NCBI GenBank assembly: GCA_023958095.1
Contig: JAMLGJ010000019.1
Location: 1-64,000 of the forward strand
Length of the DNA stretch: 64,000 nt
Origin: Microthrixaceae bacterium
GTDB lineage: Bacteria; Actinomycetota; Acidimicrobiia; Acidimicrobiales; Microtrichaceae
Reading direction: 5' to 3'
The notes beneath the pieces were generated by a model. The model searched no databases, had not been told where the DNA came from, and saw only the letters and a program-made list of their open reading frames with translations. A program made the translations under genes and the position numbers. This document shows, piece by piece, positions 23,357 through 31,391 of this stretch (the stretch's first letter is position 1; every line of letters begins with the position of its first letter).

Positions 23357-24390
23357 GCGATCCTCGGAATGTCCTCACGCCGAACCGGGTACAGCGGAGA
23401 CTCACCGGCGGCGAAGCGCGCCACCTCGGCGACCGCAAGGTCGGTCAGGCGTCGGGTCTCACTCCCCACCGCACCGGCGACGTGCGGGGTCAACATGACG
23501 TTCGGCAGCTCCCGCAGTGGCGAATCGACCGGTAGGGGCTCCGGGTGGGTGACATCCAGGATGGCCTGCAACCGGCCCGACGCGAGTTCCTGCTGCAGCG
23601 CTGCGGTGTCGATCAGGGCCCCCCGCGCGGTGTTGACGATGGTGACGCCGTCGGCCAGCAGCGACAGCTGTCGGGCTCCGATCATCCGGCGGGTCGAATC
23701 GAGTTCGGGGGCGTGCAGGCTCAACACGTCGCACCAGCTGCAGAGCTCGTCGAGTTCCATCTTCTGCGCACCCATGCGGGCGGCGTCATCGTCGTCCAGG
23801 TACGGATCGTGGAACGCCACCTGCAGGTCGTGGACCGAGAGGTACTCGCAGGTGAGCCGGCCCACGTGCGAGGCACCCACGAGCCCGACGCGGCGGTCGT
23901 GGTTGCCGAGCGCGGACATGTCCAGTGGCACCCGCAGCGAGGGGTCCCGCTCGGCTGCCGAGAGCCACACGATCCCCTTGTTCGCGAGCAGGATCGCAGC
24001 AGCTGCGAACTCCGCGACGGGAACCGCGTTCGCCGCGGCGGCGCTCGTCACCACCACCCCACGCTCCCAGAGCTCGTCGGTGACCTGCCACTTCACGGTT
24101 CCGGCGCCGTAGGCGAACATGGCCAGCCTCGGCATCGCCTCGAGCGCCGTGGCGTCGAGTGTCGGGCAACCCCAGTGTCCGAAGATGACATCGGTGTCGG
24201 CGAGCAGCTCCGCAACAGCGGGATCCGAGAAGTCGCCCACCGGGACACGTGTGGACAGCTCGCCGATCTCGGCCAGTGCATCCAGGTGTTCCTCGGTCAC
24301 CGCGTAGCCGAGCAGACCATCCATCATCGCAGGGGTGATCACCGGAGGTCGGGCTCGTCGGGAACCCGGCTGCCCAGCGTGGTCGGTCAC
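23353..24390 (-). CDS. D-2-hydroxyacid dehydrogenase family protein
   Basis: A 345-aa NAD-dependent D-isomer-specific 2-hydroxyacid dehydrogenase. The Rossmann motif reads VGLVGASHVGRL (Gly-x-Gly-x2-Gly is altered to GASHVG, so the second Gly is Ser/Ala-like), the catalytic Arg is in IVNTARGALIDTAAL, the Glu in VTHPEPLP and the His in MLTPHVAG. It reduces a 2-keto acid or oxidises a hydroxy acid, possibly a sugar-acid intermediate given its neighbours. The GTG start at 24390 lies 13 bases after the upstream gene's stop. The altered nucleotide loop is worth noting but is seen in some sugar-acid members of the family. Confidence 0.87.
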   Translation of the reverse strand: MTDHAGQPGSRRARPPVITPAMMDGLLGYAVTEEHLDALAEIGELSTRVPVGDFSDPAVAELLADTDVIFGHWGCPTLDATALEAMPRLAMFAYGAGTVKWQVTDELWERGVVVTSAAAANAVPVAEFAAAAILLANKGIVWLSAAERDPSLRVPLDMSALGNHDRRVGLVGASHVGRLTCEYLSVHDLQVAFHDPYLDDDDAARMGAQKMELDELCSWCDVLSLHAPELDSTRRMIGARQLSLLADGVTIVNTARGALIDTAALQQELASGRLQAILDVTHPEPLPVDSPLRELPNVMLTPHVAGAVGSETRRLTDLAVAEVARFAAGESPLYPVRREDIPRIA

Positions 24391-24403
24391 CTTCGCGTCC
24401 GCC

Positions 24404-25225
24404 TCAGCCGAGCAGTCGTTTCGAGAAGTGCTCGAGCACCAGGTCGAGGGCAGCTCTGGTGGGTTCCCCCTCCTCGTCGACGAGGTGCTCCGTCAACACC
24501 GAGTGCGGGGCCATGGGCGGGTCTGGGTTGGCGTCCTCGTCGTCGAGCTCCACCGCCGTGAAGCTGTCGCCGAGCTGTTCGCGCAGGAACTCGAAGCGTT
24601 CCGCGGGTACGAGCCTGTCACCCCTGAAACGCAACCCGATGACCTCGAAGTCGTCCTCGGCGGCGCAGCGCTGCTTCACGATCTCGAGGTCCTCCGGCGA
24701 GGTGTCGATGCTGCGCCTGCGGGCCGCCCCCACGGCGAACGGCAACGAGGGCTGCGACAGCACCGGGGCGAGCAGGCGCTCGTCGGTGGCCATGGCGAGC
24801 GCGAACCCCCCGGTGAAGCACATCCCGACCGCACCCACACCGGGTCCACCGCAGCGCTCGTGCTCGTGCGCGGCGAGTGCCCTCAACCAGGCCACCACGG
24901 GCGAGGTCCGGCCGGTGGACCACACCACGAACTCCCGCGACACGCAGGGTGGCACGATGCTGCGCACGAAGGTCGACGCCCCACCGATACGACCGTGCGC
25001 CTCGGGCGCGGGGTCCCTCCCCGGCTCGCCGAAGAGGTGGGGCATCACCGCGGTGCAACCGATCCCCGCCACCTTGCGGGCGAAGTCGGCCACCTTGGGG
25101 GTGATCCCGGGCATCTCGGCGATCACGATCACCGCGGGGCCGCTCCCGGTGCGGTACGTGCGCCTCGTGGAGCCTCCGTGGGTGAAGGTCGTCGCCTCGA
25201 AGTCGCTCAGCGGGTCATCTGCCAT
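24404..25225 (-). CDS. Dienelactone hydrolase family protein
   Basis: A 273-aa alpha/beta hydrolase with a Cys nucleophile. GVGAVGMCFTGGFALA places Cys at about 136 in the G-x-C-x-G elbow of dienelactone hydrolases; VIVIAEMPGITPKVADFARK is the first loop with the conserved Glu/Met region. The C-terminal part (SVLTEHLVDEEGEPTRAA) is less typical, and the expected catalytic His region is not clear. It could hydrolyse a lactone, for example a sugar lactone produced in this operon. It is the first gene of the DLH - hydroxyacid dehydrogenase - isomerase operon and has a promoter-like hexamer directly before the ATG. Confidence 0.85.
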   Translation of the reverse strand: MADDPLSDFEATTFTHGGSTRRTYRTGSGPAVIVIAEMPGITPKVADFARKVAGIGCTAVMPHLFGEPGRDPAPEAHGRIGGASTFVRSIVPPCVSREFVVWSTGRTSPVVAWLRALAAHEHERCGGPGVGAVGMCFTGGFALAMATDERLLAPVLSQPSLPFAVGAARRRSIDTSPEDLEIVKQRCAAEDDFEVIGLRFRGDRLVPAERFEFLREQLGDSFTAVELDDEDANPDPPMAPHSVLTEHLVDEEGEPTRAALDLVLEHFSKRLLG

Positions 25226-25231
25226 GTGGGC

Positions 25232-25237
25232 ACGCTA
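25232..25237 (-). promoter_or_regulatory. Putative -10 element of the DLH operon
   Basis: On the minus strand TAGCGT ends six bases before ATG 25225. It is a full TANNNT match and no Shine-Dalgarno sequence is present, which points to a leaderless operon transcript. Confidence 0.5.
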
Positions 25238-25270
25238 CCCAGCCGGACCACAGCAGTGCCGGTGCGGACC

Positions 25271-26731
25271 TCAGCCCGCGTACGACAGCGGTGCACCGCC
25301 ACCGCCGGGGATCGTGGTGCTGCCGGGCACCGTCGTGGTCGCCGCGGCCACCACCGGCACCGCGGATCCTGCGGTGACCGGGAAGTCCGGGCCGAGGATG
25401 TTGTTCTCCCAGGACACGCCGACCTCGTTGACGATGGAGGTGTCCGCAGCCGCGTCCGTGGCGACCGTGCCGGTGGCGGAGAAGGTCGTCGTACCCTCCG
25501 GCATCGAGGCGGTGGTGCAGCTCGTCGAGGTGCAGCTCCACTCGCCCACACCCTCGACGTAGGTGAGCTCGAGATCGTTCACCTCTGTCGGGGCAACGTC
25601 GTTGATGACCACGTCGGTTGCCGCTAGCGGGCCCTCGTTGGTGACCACTACGGTCCAGGTGACCGTTGCCCCCGGGTCGACACCGGTCTCCGCGGTCGCC
25701 TTCTCGATGGTCAGCTCCGTGTCGCCCGTACCCACCACGGTGACGCCGTCGGAGGCCGTCACGGGCCCGCCGGCGACAGGGGTCGTCCACTGAACCGAGG
25801 CCTCGTTGGTTCCGGTCCCGCCGGTCGGGTCGGTCGCCACGGTGGCCGCGAAGTCGAACTCGGCGGATTCACCTGCGGCCAGTTCTCCGTCGCTGCAGGT
25901 CGCCGATGCGCAACTCCACGTGCCGGCACCGGCGCTCTTGGTGAGTGCACCACCGGACAGGAACGCGCCGAGCGCGCTGTCCGGCGTGTCGGTGACGCTG
26001 ATTCCCGACAGGGTCGGCCCGGCGGTGGGCCCCACGGGGTGGGTGACCGTGATGGTGCAGTTCAGCTGCGAGCCGGCGTCGACGGTCGTGGGGCAGCTCT
26101 TGGTGACGTCCAGCGTGGTGCCCAGGTCGACGGTCAGCCCGGCGGTCGCGAGCTGCTGGAAGGTGTGGGGCAGGATGCCGCGCCCGAACTCCACCGAGAG
26201 GTCCACGGTGCCGGAGTTGACACCGGGATCGGTCCTCCAGGTGAAGGTGAACTTCTGGTCGTGGCCGGCGAAGAGGAGCTGCTTCATGCAGTGCTCGCGG
26301 AACACCACGAGGTGGTTCCAGCCCGAGCTGTCACAGGTGAGGTCGACCAGGGTGGCGTCGGTCGGCGTGTCGTCCTGGCCCACGATGCAGTTGAACACGA
26401 CCGGCAGACAGATGCGGTTGGAGTCCAGGGTCGCCTCGGCCACGATGGTCCAGTTGTCGTCGCCCGCGTCGTAGGTGCGCGACACGAGTGCCAGGTCGAG
26501 GCGGGTGTGACGGTGGTCCACCTCAGATGTGTCGACCTGTGCAGGGGCCTGCTGCGCACCGGGTGCGGCCTGTGCCGCCGGGGAGCCGGCGAGGTGGCTG
26601 ACCGCACCCACGGCCAGCAGCGCCACTGCCATGAGCGCGGCCAACACGGTCCCGGGGGTGCGCGGACGTCCCTCGTTCCCGTCCGGGGTTCCAGCCCCGC
26701 GGACTCGGCGATGCCGTCGGTTCGTGTTCAC
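25271..26731 (-). CDS. Secreted DUF11-repeat surface protein
   Basis: A 486-aa exported protein. A basic N-terminus and hydrophobic segment (about 27-50, TVLAALMAVALLAVGAVSHLAG) precede a probable signal-peptidase site near AQAAPGAQ. The mature part carries beta-sandwich DUF11-like repeats in the C-terminal half: ATDVVINDVAP, VDPGATVTWTVVVTNEG and paired Cys in WSCASATCSDG and WSCTSTSCTTA. The Cys pairs recur at matching positions in the two repeats. The tail (VPGSTTIPGGGGAPLSYAG) has no LPxTG, membrane helix or basic anchor, so it is probably released or non-covalently bound. The GTG start has GGAG nearby. Ligand or function unknown; adhesin-like or cell-envelope structural. Confidence 0.82.
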   Translation of the reverse strand: MNTNRRHRRVRGAGTPDGNEGRPRTPGTVLAALMAVALLAVGAVSHLAGSPAAQAAPGAQQAPAQVDTSEVDHRHTRLDLALVSRTYDAGDDNWTIVAEATLDSNRICLPVVFNCIVGQDDTPTDATLVDLTCDSSGWNHLVVFREHCMKQLLFAGHDQKFTFTWRTDPGVNSGTVDLSVEFGRGILPHTFQQLATAGLTVDLGTTLDVTKSCPTTVDAGSQLNCTITVTHPVGPTAGPTLSGISVTDTPDSALGAFLSGGALTKSAGAGTWSCASATCSDGELAAGESAEFDFAATVATDPTGGTGTNEASVQWTTPVAGGPVTASDGVTVVGTGDTELTIEKATAETGVDPGATVTWTVVVTNEGPLAATDVVINDVAPTEVNDLELTYVEGVGEWSCTSTSCTTASMPEGTTTFSATGTVATDAAADTSIVNEVGVSWENNILGPDFPVTAGSAVPVVAAATTTVPGSTTIPGGGGAPLSYAG

Positions 26732-26841
26732 GCTCGCTCCCGCGGCGACGTCTCGGAATCGGAATCATCTCGGTCGCCGATTCCCTGTATAGCGGCGGGC
26801 GCGCCGGAAGCGGCGGATCCGGCTGCGCGGAGCGGAGCCCT

Positions 26842-28164
26842 TCAGGCGTTCTTGGGCAGCTCGGAGAAGGGGACCTTGTTGAGGTCACCCGGCTCCTTCG
26901 GGAGCCCGAGCGCCCGTTCACCGATGATGTTGCGCTGGATCTGGTCGGTACCGCCGTAGATGGGTGGCGCCTGGGCGTAGAGGGCCGAACCGGTGACCAT
27001 CGCGAGGAACGGGTTGCCCGTGGCCTCGTCGATGGGTTCCTTGTCCTGGCCGGGGTAGGCGTGCAGCATGCCGGCGGGACCGACGATGCGCAGGCCCACG
27101 TCGCGCTGCAGGCGCACCATGTCGCTCATCGCGAGCTTGGCGATGTTGGCCATGCCCGGGATGTCGCCCCCGGCGGCCTTGGTCGCCTTCAGCCGCTCGG
27201 CGTTGTAGCGCCCGACCTCCCCCATCATGTGCAGCCGGACCAGGTCCTGGCGGATCGTCGGATCCTGCGCGGTTCCGTTGCCCTTGGCGAGGTCGATGTA
27301 GAGCTGCGCGGCCGAACGCCTCTTGCGTTCCCCGTCCGGCTTGGCGGTGCGCTTCGCGGCGGGCCTGGGACCATCCACGAAGTCTCCGGCGCGCTTGTCG
27401 AGGTTGCCGGCGATCGTGCCGGGCACCGCAGTGGGCATGGCACCGCCGCCGCCGGCGCCCAGGCCGGCGCGCTCGTTGGCCAGTGTCGTGTTGGCTGCGG
27501 CCCAACCGGCGTTGAGCCCACCGATCACCGCGTCGGCGGGTACCCGGGCATCGGTGAGGAACACCTCGTTGAACATGGCGTGGCCGGTCATCTCGTACAG
27601 GGGCCGCAACTCGACGCCGTCCTGGTGCATGTCGATGGCCATCCAGGTGATGCCACGGTGCTTGGGGGCATCGGGATCGGTGCGCGCCAGCAACATGCCG
27701 AGGTCGGCACTCGTGCCGAGGGATGTCCACACCTTCTGGCCGTTGATGATCCACTCCTCGCCGTCGAGCTCGGCCCGGGTGGTCAACCCTGCCAGGTCGG
27801 ACCCCGCGCCGGGCTCACTGAAGAGCTGGCACCAGGCCTTCTGGCCGGTGACGATGTCGCGCACGTACAGGTCGATCTGCTCGCGGCTGCCGTGCTGCGC
27901 GATCGTCGGCGCCGCCAGCAGCAGCCCGAGGCCCGAAGGCGCCCCGAGGGCACCGAAGGCCCCTATCTCACGGGCCACGGTCACCCCGTCGCTGCGCGAC
28001 AGCCCGCGGCCGTAGGCGTCCCGGGGCAGGTTGGGTGCGGACCAGCCCGCTAGGCCGAGGCGTTCCCACCACTGCGCGACGGTCAGGTCCGGGTCCCAGT
28101 TCTCCCGGAGCCAGGTGCGGATCTCCTCCACCAGGTCCGTCGAGGCCGCAGCCGTGTCTGTCAT
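26842..28164 (-). CDS. Acyl-CoA dehydrogenase
   Basis: A 440-aa FAD-dependent acyl-CoA dehydrogenase. CQLFSEPGAGSDLAGLTTRA is the flavin/substrate signature, EWIINGQKVWTSLG follows, and GTDQIQRNIIGERALGLP closes the catalytic domain. Compared with typical members there is a basic linker at about 257-280 (PAAKRTAKPDGERKRR). It should catalyse alpha,beta-desaturation of an acyl-CoA; neighbours suggest lipid or steroid side-chain breakdown. A strong ribosome-binding site (GGGGGA) precedes ATG 28164. Short 25-bp tandem repeats separate it from the upstream PPOX gene. Substrate unknown. Confidence 0.9.
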   Translation of the reverse strand: MTDTAAASTDLVEEIRTWLRENWDPDLTVAQWWERLGLAGWSAPNLPRDAYGRGLSRSDGVTVAREIGAFGALGAPSGLGLLLAAPTIAQHGSREQIDLYVRDIVTGQKAWCQLFSEPGAGSDLAGLTTRAELDGEEWIINGQKVWTSLGTSADLGMLLARTDPDAPKHRGITWMAIDMHQDGVELRPLYEMTGHAMFNEVFLTDARVPADAVIGGLNAGWAAANTTLANERAGLGAGGGGAMPTAVPGTIAGNLDKRAGDFVDGPRPAAKRTAKPDGERKRRSAAQLYIDLAKGNGTAQDPTIRQDLVRLHMMGEVGRYNAERLKATKAAGGDIPGMANIAKLAMSDMVRLQRDVGLRIVGPAGMLHAYPGQDKEPIDEATGNPFLAMVTGSALYAQAPPIYGGTDQIQRNIIGERALGLPKEPGDLNKVPFSELPKNA

Positions 28165-28178
28165 CTGTTCCCCCTGCT

Positions 28179-28253
28179 GTCCATGTGCGGCCCGTCAGCC
28201 GCCGTCCATGTGCGGCCCGTCAGCCGCCGTCCATGTGCGGCCCGTCAGCCGCG
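28179..28253. repeat. Three tandem 25-bp repeats spanning a gene end
   Basis: Three back-to-back copies of a 25-bp unit beginning GTCCATGTGCGG: 28179-28203, 28204-28228 and 28229-28253. The first two are identical and the third differs only in its last base. The third copy includes the stop codon and last codons of the PPOX gene at 28245. The other two lie in the gap to the acyl-CoA dehydrogenase, so the array probably grew by duplication of the gene end. Such arrays can vary in copy number by slippage. Confidence 0.9.
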
Positions 28254-28754
28254 TTCGTGTATGTACTGAGCCGTGGTCCCACCCAGATCGATCGGATCGA
28301 GCCCCAGCTTTCGGTGGTCCCAGCTGCGCACCCGGTCAGGGCGCACCCGGACCGCGATGCGCTTGTGCAGCATCATCTCCACCAGGGGTGCCACCTCGTC
28401 GGTGAAGGCGCCGTTGTAGCGCTCCCAGACGCTCACACCCACCTGCCAGAGCCTGTCGGCGTCCTCCACGACCTCGGCGGTTCCGTCGACCGACACGCCA
28501 CGCAGGCCGTCGTAGGTCTCACCGTCCTCGACCAGCACGGTGACCCTCGGGTCGCGCCGCAGGTTGACCGCCTTCTGGGAGGCGGTCTTGGTCTCGAACC
28601 AGATCTCACCGTCGATCCAGGCGTACCACATGGCCACGAGGTGCGGACGACCGTCGGCGCCGATGGTCGCGAGCGTGGCGGTCCGGCTGCGCTCCAGGTA
28701 GGCGGCGACCTCGTCGTCGGTCATCGCCACCCTGGAGCGCTCGTTGGTACCCAT
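28245..28754 (-). CDS. PPOX-class (pyridoxamine 5'-phosphate oxidase-like) flavin/F420 protein
   Basis: A 169-aa split-barrel protein. AYLERSRTATLATIGADGRPHLV and MWYAWIDGEIWFETKTASQKAVNL match the core of PPOX-type F420/FMN-binding proteins; RRDPRVTVLVEDGETYDGLRGV is the second conserved block. In this family many members bind F420 or FMN and reduce quinone-like or other small molecules. Length and domain are normal. The 3' end is embedded in a 25-bp tandem repeat array. It is the first of the minus-strand genes after the small membrane protein at 28777 and lies upstream of the acyl-CoA dehydrogenase. Reaction unknown. Confidence 0.87.
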   Translation of the reverse strand: MGTNERSRVAMTDDEVAAYLERSRTATLATIGADGRPHLVAMWYAWIDGEIWFETKTASQKAVNLRRDPRVTVLVEDGETYDGLRGVSVDGTAEVVEDADRLWQVGVSVWERYNGAFTDEVAPLVEMMLHKRIAVRVRPDRVRSWDHRKLGLDPIDLGGTTAQYIHERG

Positions 28755-28776
28755 CCGTGCCGGACCCGTACGGGAT

Positions 28777-29013
28777 TCAGCTACCGGATCCGCTACCGCC
28801 GCTGCTCGGGGGCTGGTAGGGCTCGGGCTCGGAGTCGGAGGTGAGCTGCTTCACCACCGCGAAGATGATCCCGATGATGCCGAGGACGATGATCATCTTC
28901 AGCAGCTTGTGGGACTTCTTGGCTGCAGCCTCGTTCACCTCTTCGAGCGCTTCACCGAGCGTGTCGATTGCGTCACCCACCGCCTCGGCGGCGGTGTCGG
29001 TTGCAGTGGCCAT
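28777..29013 (-). CDS. Small single-pass membrane protein, paralogue 1
   Basis: A 78-aa protein with an acidic, helix-forming N-terminus (1-33), a KKSHK-type basic patch, one transmembrane helix (about 41-60, LLKMIIVLGIIGIIFAVV) and a Ser/Gly/Pro-rich tail. It resembles the 96-aa protein at 32959-33249 in order of segments and in the pattern KK..+LLK-hydrophobic-IIGI-AV--LT. ATG 29013 has a clear GGAGG ahead, and the longer ATG at 29043 is less likely. Function unknown; the N-terminus could form a coiled coil or amphipathic helix. Too small to be enzymatic on its own. Confidence 0.75.
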   Translation of the reverse strand: MATATDTAAEAVGDAIDTLGEALEEVNEAAAKKSHKLLKMIIVLGIIGIIFAVVKQLTSDSEPEPYQPPSSGGSGSGS

Positions 29014-29104
29014 GGTTCCTCCATTGGTGGTCTCTGCCCCCAACCTATCTCCGATTCACACCGGTGAGGGCCGCAGTGCGGATCGGTTCGGCGTGCCGGC
29101 GACC

Positions 29105-29920
29105 TCAGCCGCAGGTGGAAGCGCCACCGTCGACGGGGATCACCGCACCGGTCAGGTAGGAACCGGCCCTCGAAGCGAGGAACAGGGCGATTCCAGCCAT
29201 GTCGTCGGCCCGCCCGATCCGCTTCAGCGGGGTGCCGGCGGCGATCTCCTCTCCGAAGGAATCGAGCGTGGCACGCATCATCTTCGACGGGAACGCCCCG
29301 GGGGCGATCGCGTTGACCGTGATCTCCGGAGCGAGCTGGCCCGCCAGGTGGCGTGTGAGCTGGTGCACCGCGGCCTTGGACGCCGAATAGGAGTAGGTCT
29401 CGAGGATCGGGGGTTCGAGGCCGTTGATCGATCCGATGTTCACCACCCTGGCGGGGCGTTGCGCGGTGCCGGCCGCACGCAGCAGGGGCAGCAGGAACTT
29501 CGTGGTGTGGAACACGCCCTGGACGTTCAGGTTCAGGACACGGTCCCACGACGCCGAGTCGTGCTCCTCGAGGGGCACCCCCCAGGTCGCCCCGGCGTTG
29601 TTCACCAGCACGTCCAGGCTGTCGTGGTCCCGCTGCACCCATTCGGCGAACGCCGCACAACCGTCCTCGCTGGAGAGGTCCGAGGTCGTGCCCGTCACCG
29701 AGCCCGAGGAGTCCCGGGCCACCTCGGAGAGCTCCGTGACGGTCGACTCGACGGCATCGGGTTTGCGGGAGGTGACCACCACATGGGCTCCGCCGGCCGC
29801 GAAGCCGCCTGCGATCATGCGCCCGATCCCGCTGGTGCCACCGGTGACGACGACCTTGAGGCCGGCCACCGAGAACAACTCCTCGGGTGGGGTGGGTCGA
29901 CTGCTCGCACTCTGGTCCAT
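29105..29920 (-). CDS. Short-chain dehydrogenase/reductase
   Basis: A 271-aa NAD(P)-dependent SDR. VVVTGGTSGIGRMIA is the cofactor loop, VLVNNAGATWG the NNAG motif and YSYSASKAAVHQLTRHLA the catalytic Tyr-x3-Lys; ITVNAIAPGAFPSKM and GAVIPVDGGASTCG close the fold. It oxidises or reduces an alcohol/ketone, with substrate not deducible. ATG 29920 is chosen over ATG 29944 because AGGAG sits about 7 bases upstream. It is flanked by lipid-type genes, which supports a role in acyl, steroid or cofactor metabolism. Confidence 0.9.
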   Translation of the reverse strand: MDQSASSRPTPPEELFSVAGLKVVVTGGTSGIGRMIAGGFAAGGAHVVVTSRKPDAVESTVTELSEVARDSSGSVTGTTSDLSSEDGCAAFAEWVQRDHDSLDVLVNNAGATWGVPLEEHDSASWDRVLNLNVQGVFHTTKFLLPLLRAAGTAQRPARVVNIGSINGLEPPILETYSYSASKAAVHQLTRHLAGQLAPEITVNAIAPGAFPSKMMRATLDSFGEEIAAGTPLKRIGRADDMAGIALFLASRAGSYLTGAVIPVDGGASTCG

Positions 29921-30007
29921 GGCTGCTCCTGGGTTCGTCCGCACGGTAGCCGCAGCGGAGGGCGGGGTGGCGTGTCCGGCGCCGTGTCCCGCGCGGTGGC
30001 CGCGGAC

Positions 30008-30295
30008 TCAGGACTCCAGCCAGCTCCAGCGCGTGTCGAGCACCTCGACCCCTTCCCGCGACCACACGAAGTCCTCCACCGAACCGAGTCGCTCCCGGAC
30101 CACCGACGGGCTGTTGGAGATGGCGCAGAAGCCGACCACCGCGTGCTTCGGCTCGGACGCTTCGTCGAGTTCCGCCGCTGCGACCTCGAAACGCCGCCTC
30201 GGGGCCTCCACCAGTGAACGCACGACCTGGCGCCGGTCCTTCAACGTCCGGGCATCGGGGAGCCGGAGCACCATCTCGAGGGCCAGCACGTGCAT
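30008..30295 (-). CDS. DUF503 family protein (YlxP-like)
   Basis: A 95-aa protein matching DUF503: MHVLALEMVLRLPDARTLKDRRQVVRSLVE, split here as MHVLALEMVLRLPDARTLKD followed by RRQVVRSL, then a C-terminal SWSREGVEVLDTRWSW-like strand. In Firmicutes YlxP lies with ribosome-maturation genes (rbfA, nusA), but none of those are adjacent here. Function in actinobacteria is not established. It is normal length, with no ribosome-binding site obvious. A stand-alone gene between SDR and ADH genes. Confidence 0.8.
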   Translation of the reverse strand: MHVLALEMVLRLPDARTLKDRRQVVRSLVEAPRRRFEVAAAELDEASEPKHAVVGFCAISNSPSVVRERLGSVEDFVWSREGVEVLDTRWSWLES

Positions 30296-30341
30296 GTCCG
30301 ACCCGTTCAGCGCTCCTCCGAAGAGGCTGGGCCGCGGTTGC

Positions 30342-31391
30342 TCACGGCGTCACGACGGCTCGTCCGCGCACCTCACCCCGGGCGAGCCTGTCGTAGGTCT
30401 CTGCCGCCTCCGCCAGTGGGGACACGCTGACCTCGGGTCGGATCTGGCCCCGCTCGGCGAGGTCGATGACCTCCATCAGCTCGGGAAGGCTCCCCCAGTA
30501 GGTCGTCGCCACCGAGAGCTCGTAGGGCACGCTGAAGAAGTTCACCCCCAGCGTTCCACCCCCGATCCCCACGATCGTCAGGTGCCCCAGGGGTCTCGCC
30601 ACCGCCGCGCCGAGTGCGAGCGTGTCGTCGACCCCCACCACGTCGAGCACGACATCGGCACCCCTTCCCCTGGTGGCCTCCCTGATCTGCTCTGTCGCGT
30701 CCTCGCCGGGTTGCACCGTGTGGGTCGCACCCGCCGACCTGGCCAGCTCGAGGGCAGCGGGGTTGGCATCCACCGCCACGACCTCTGCGGCAGTGGTCGC
30801 CGCGAGGATCTGGATCGCCATGTGACCGAGCCCGCCACAGCCGATCACCACCGCGGTGCTTCCGGCTCCGAGCAGGTCCCACGAGCGCTTGATGGCGTGG
30901 TAGGGGGTCAGGCCCGCGTCGGTCAACGGTGCGGCCAGCACGGGATCGAGGTCGCCGATGGGAACCAGCAACCGGTCGCTAGGGACCAGCATGTACTCCG
31001 CCATGCCGCCGTTGCGGCCGAGTCCACCGCCACCCGCACCGATCTCGGTCAGGTGTTCGCAGTAGTTCTCCATTCCCTTCCTGCAGCGCCGGCACCGGCC
31101 ACAACCCCAGGGGCCGTACACGGCCACCGGCTGGCCCACCTCGAAGCCCCCGATCCCGGTGGAGACGCCGTCACCGAGTGCGTGCACCCGCCCCGCGTTC
31201 TCGTGGCCCAGGGTGAACGGAGGTTCGAACGGGACCATCCCCTCCTCGAAGTCGTGGAGCAGGTGCAGGTCCGAATGGCACGCCCCGGCGGCAGCCACCT
31301 CGATGACCACCTCACCGGGCCCCGGTTCCGGTTCGGGAAGCTCCCTGAGCTCGGGAGCCTGCTTCCATCCCACGAGTTGCAGTGCCTTCAT
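30342..31391 (-). CDS. Zinc-dependent alcohol dehydrogenase
   Basis: A 349-aa MDR-family alcohol dehydrogenase. AAAGACHSDLHLLHDF provides the catalytic-zinc Cys and the PLTDAGLTPYHAIKR region is conserved; GCGRCRRCRKGMENYCEH supplies the four structural-zinc Cys; VIGCGGLGHMAIQI is the NAD loop. It interconverts alcohols and aldehydes or ketones with NAD(H). The ATG start overlaps the stop of the upstream two-domain kinase gene as ATGA, so it is translationally coupled to that protein. The pairing is unusual and suggests a shared stress or redox context, without proof. Confidence 0.9.
   Translation of the reverse strand: MKALQLVGWKQAPELRELPEPEPGPGEVVIEVAAAGACHSDLHLLHDFEEGMVPFEPPFTLGHENAGRVHALGDGVSTGIGGFEVGQPVAVYGPWGCGRCRRCRKGMENYCEHLTEIGAGGGGLGRNGGMAEYMLVPSDRLLVPIGDLDPVLAAPLTDAGLTPYHAIKRSWDLLGAGSTAVVIGCGGLGHMAIQILAATTAAEVVAVDANPAALELARSAGATHTVQPGEDATEQIREATRGRGADVVLDVVGVDDTLALGAAVARPLGHLTIVGIGGGTLGVNFFSVPYELSVATTYWGSLPELMEVIDLAERGQIRPEVSVSPLAEAAETYDRLARGEVRGRAVVTP

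Noticed and set aside
28179-28253. CRISPR array
   Set aside because: The units are contiguous with no spacers and no cas genes lie in the window.
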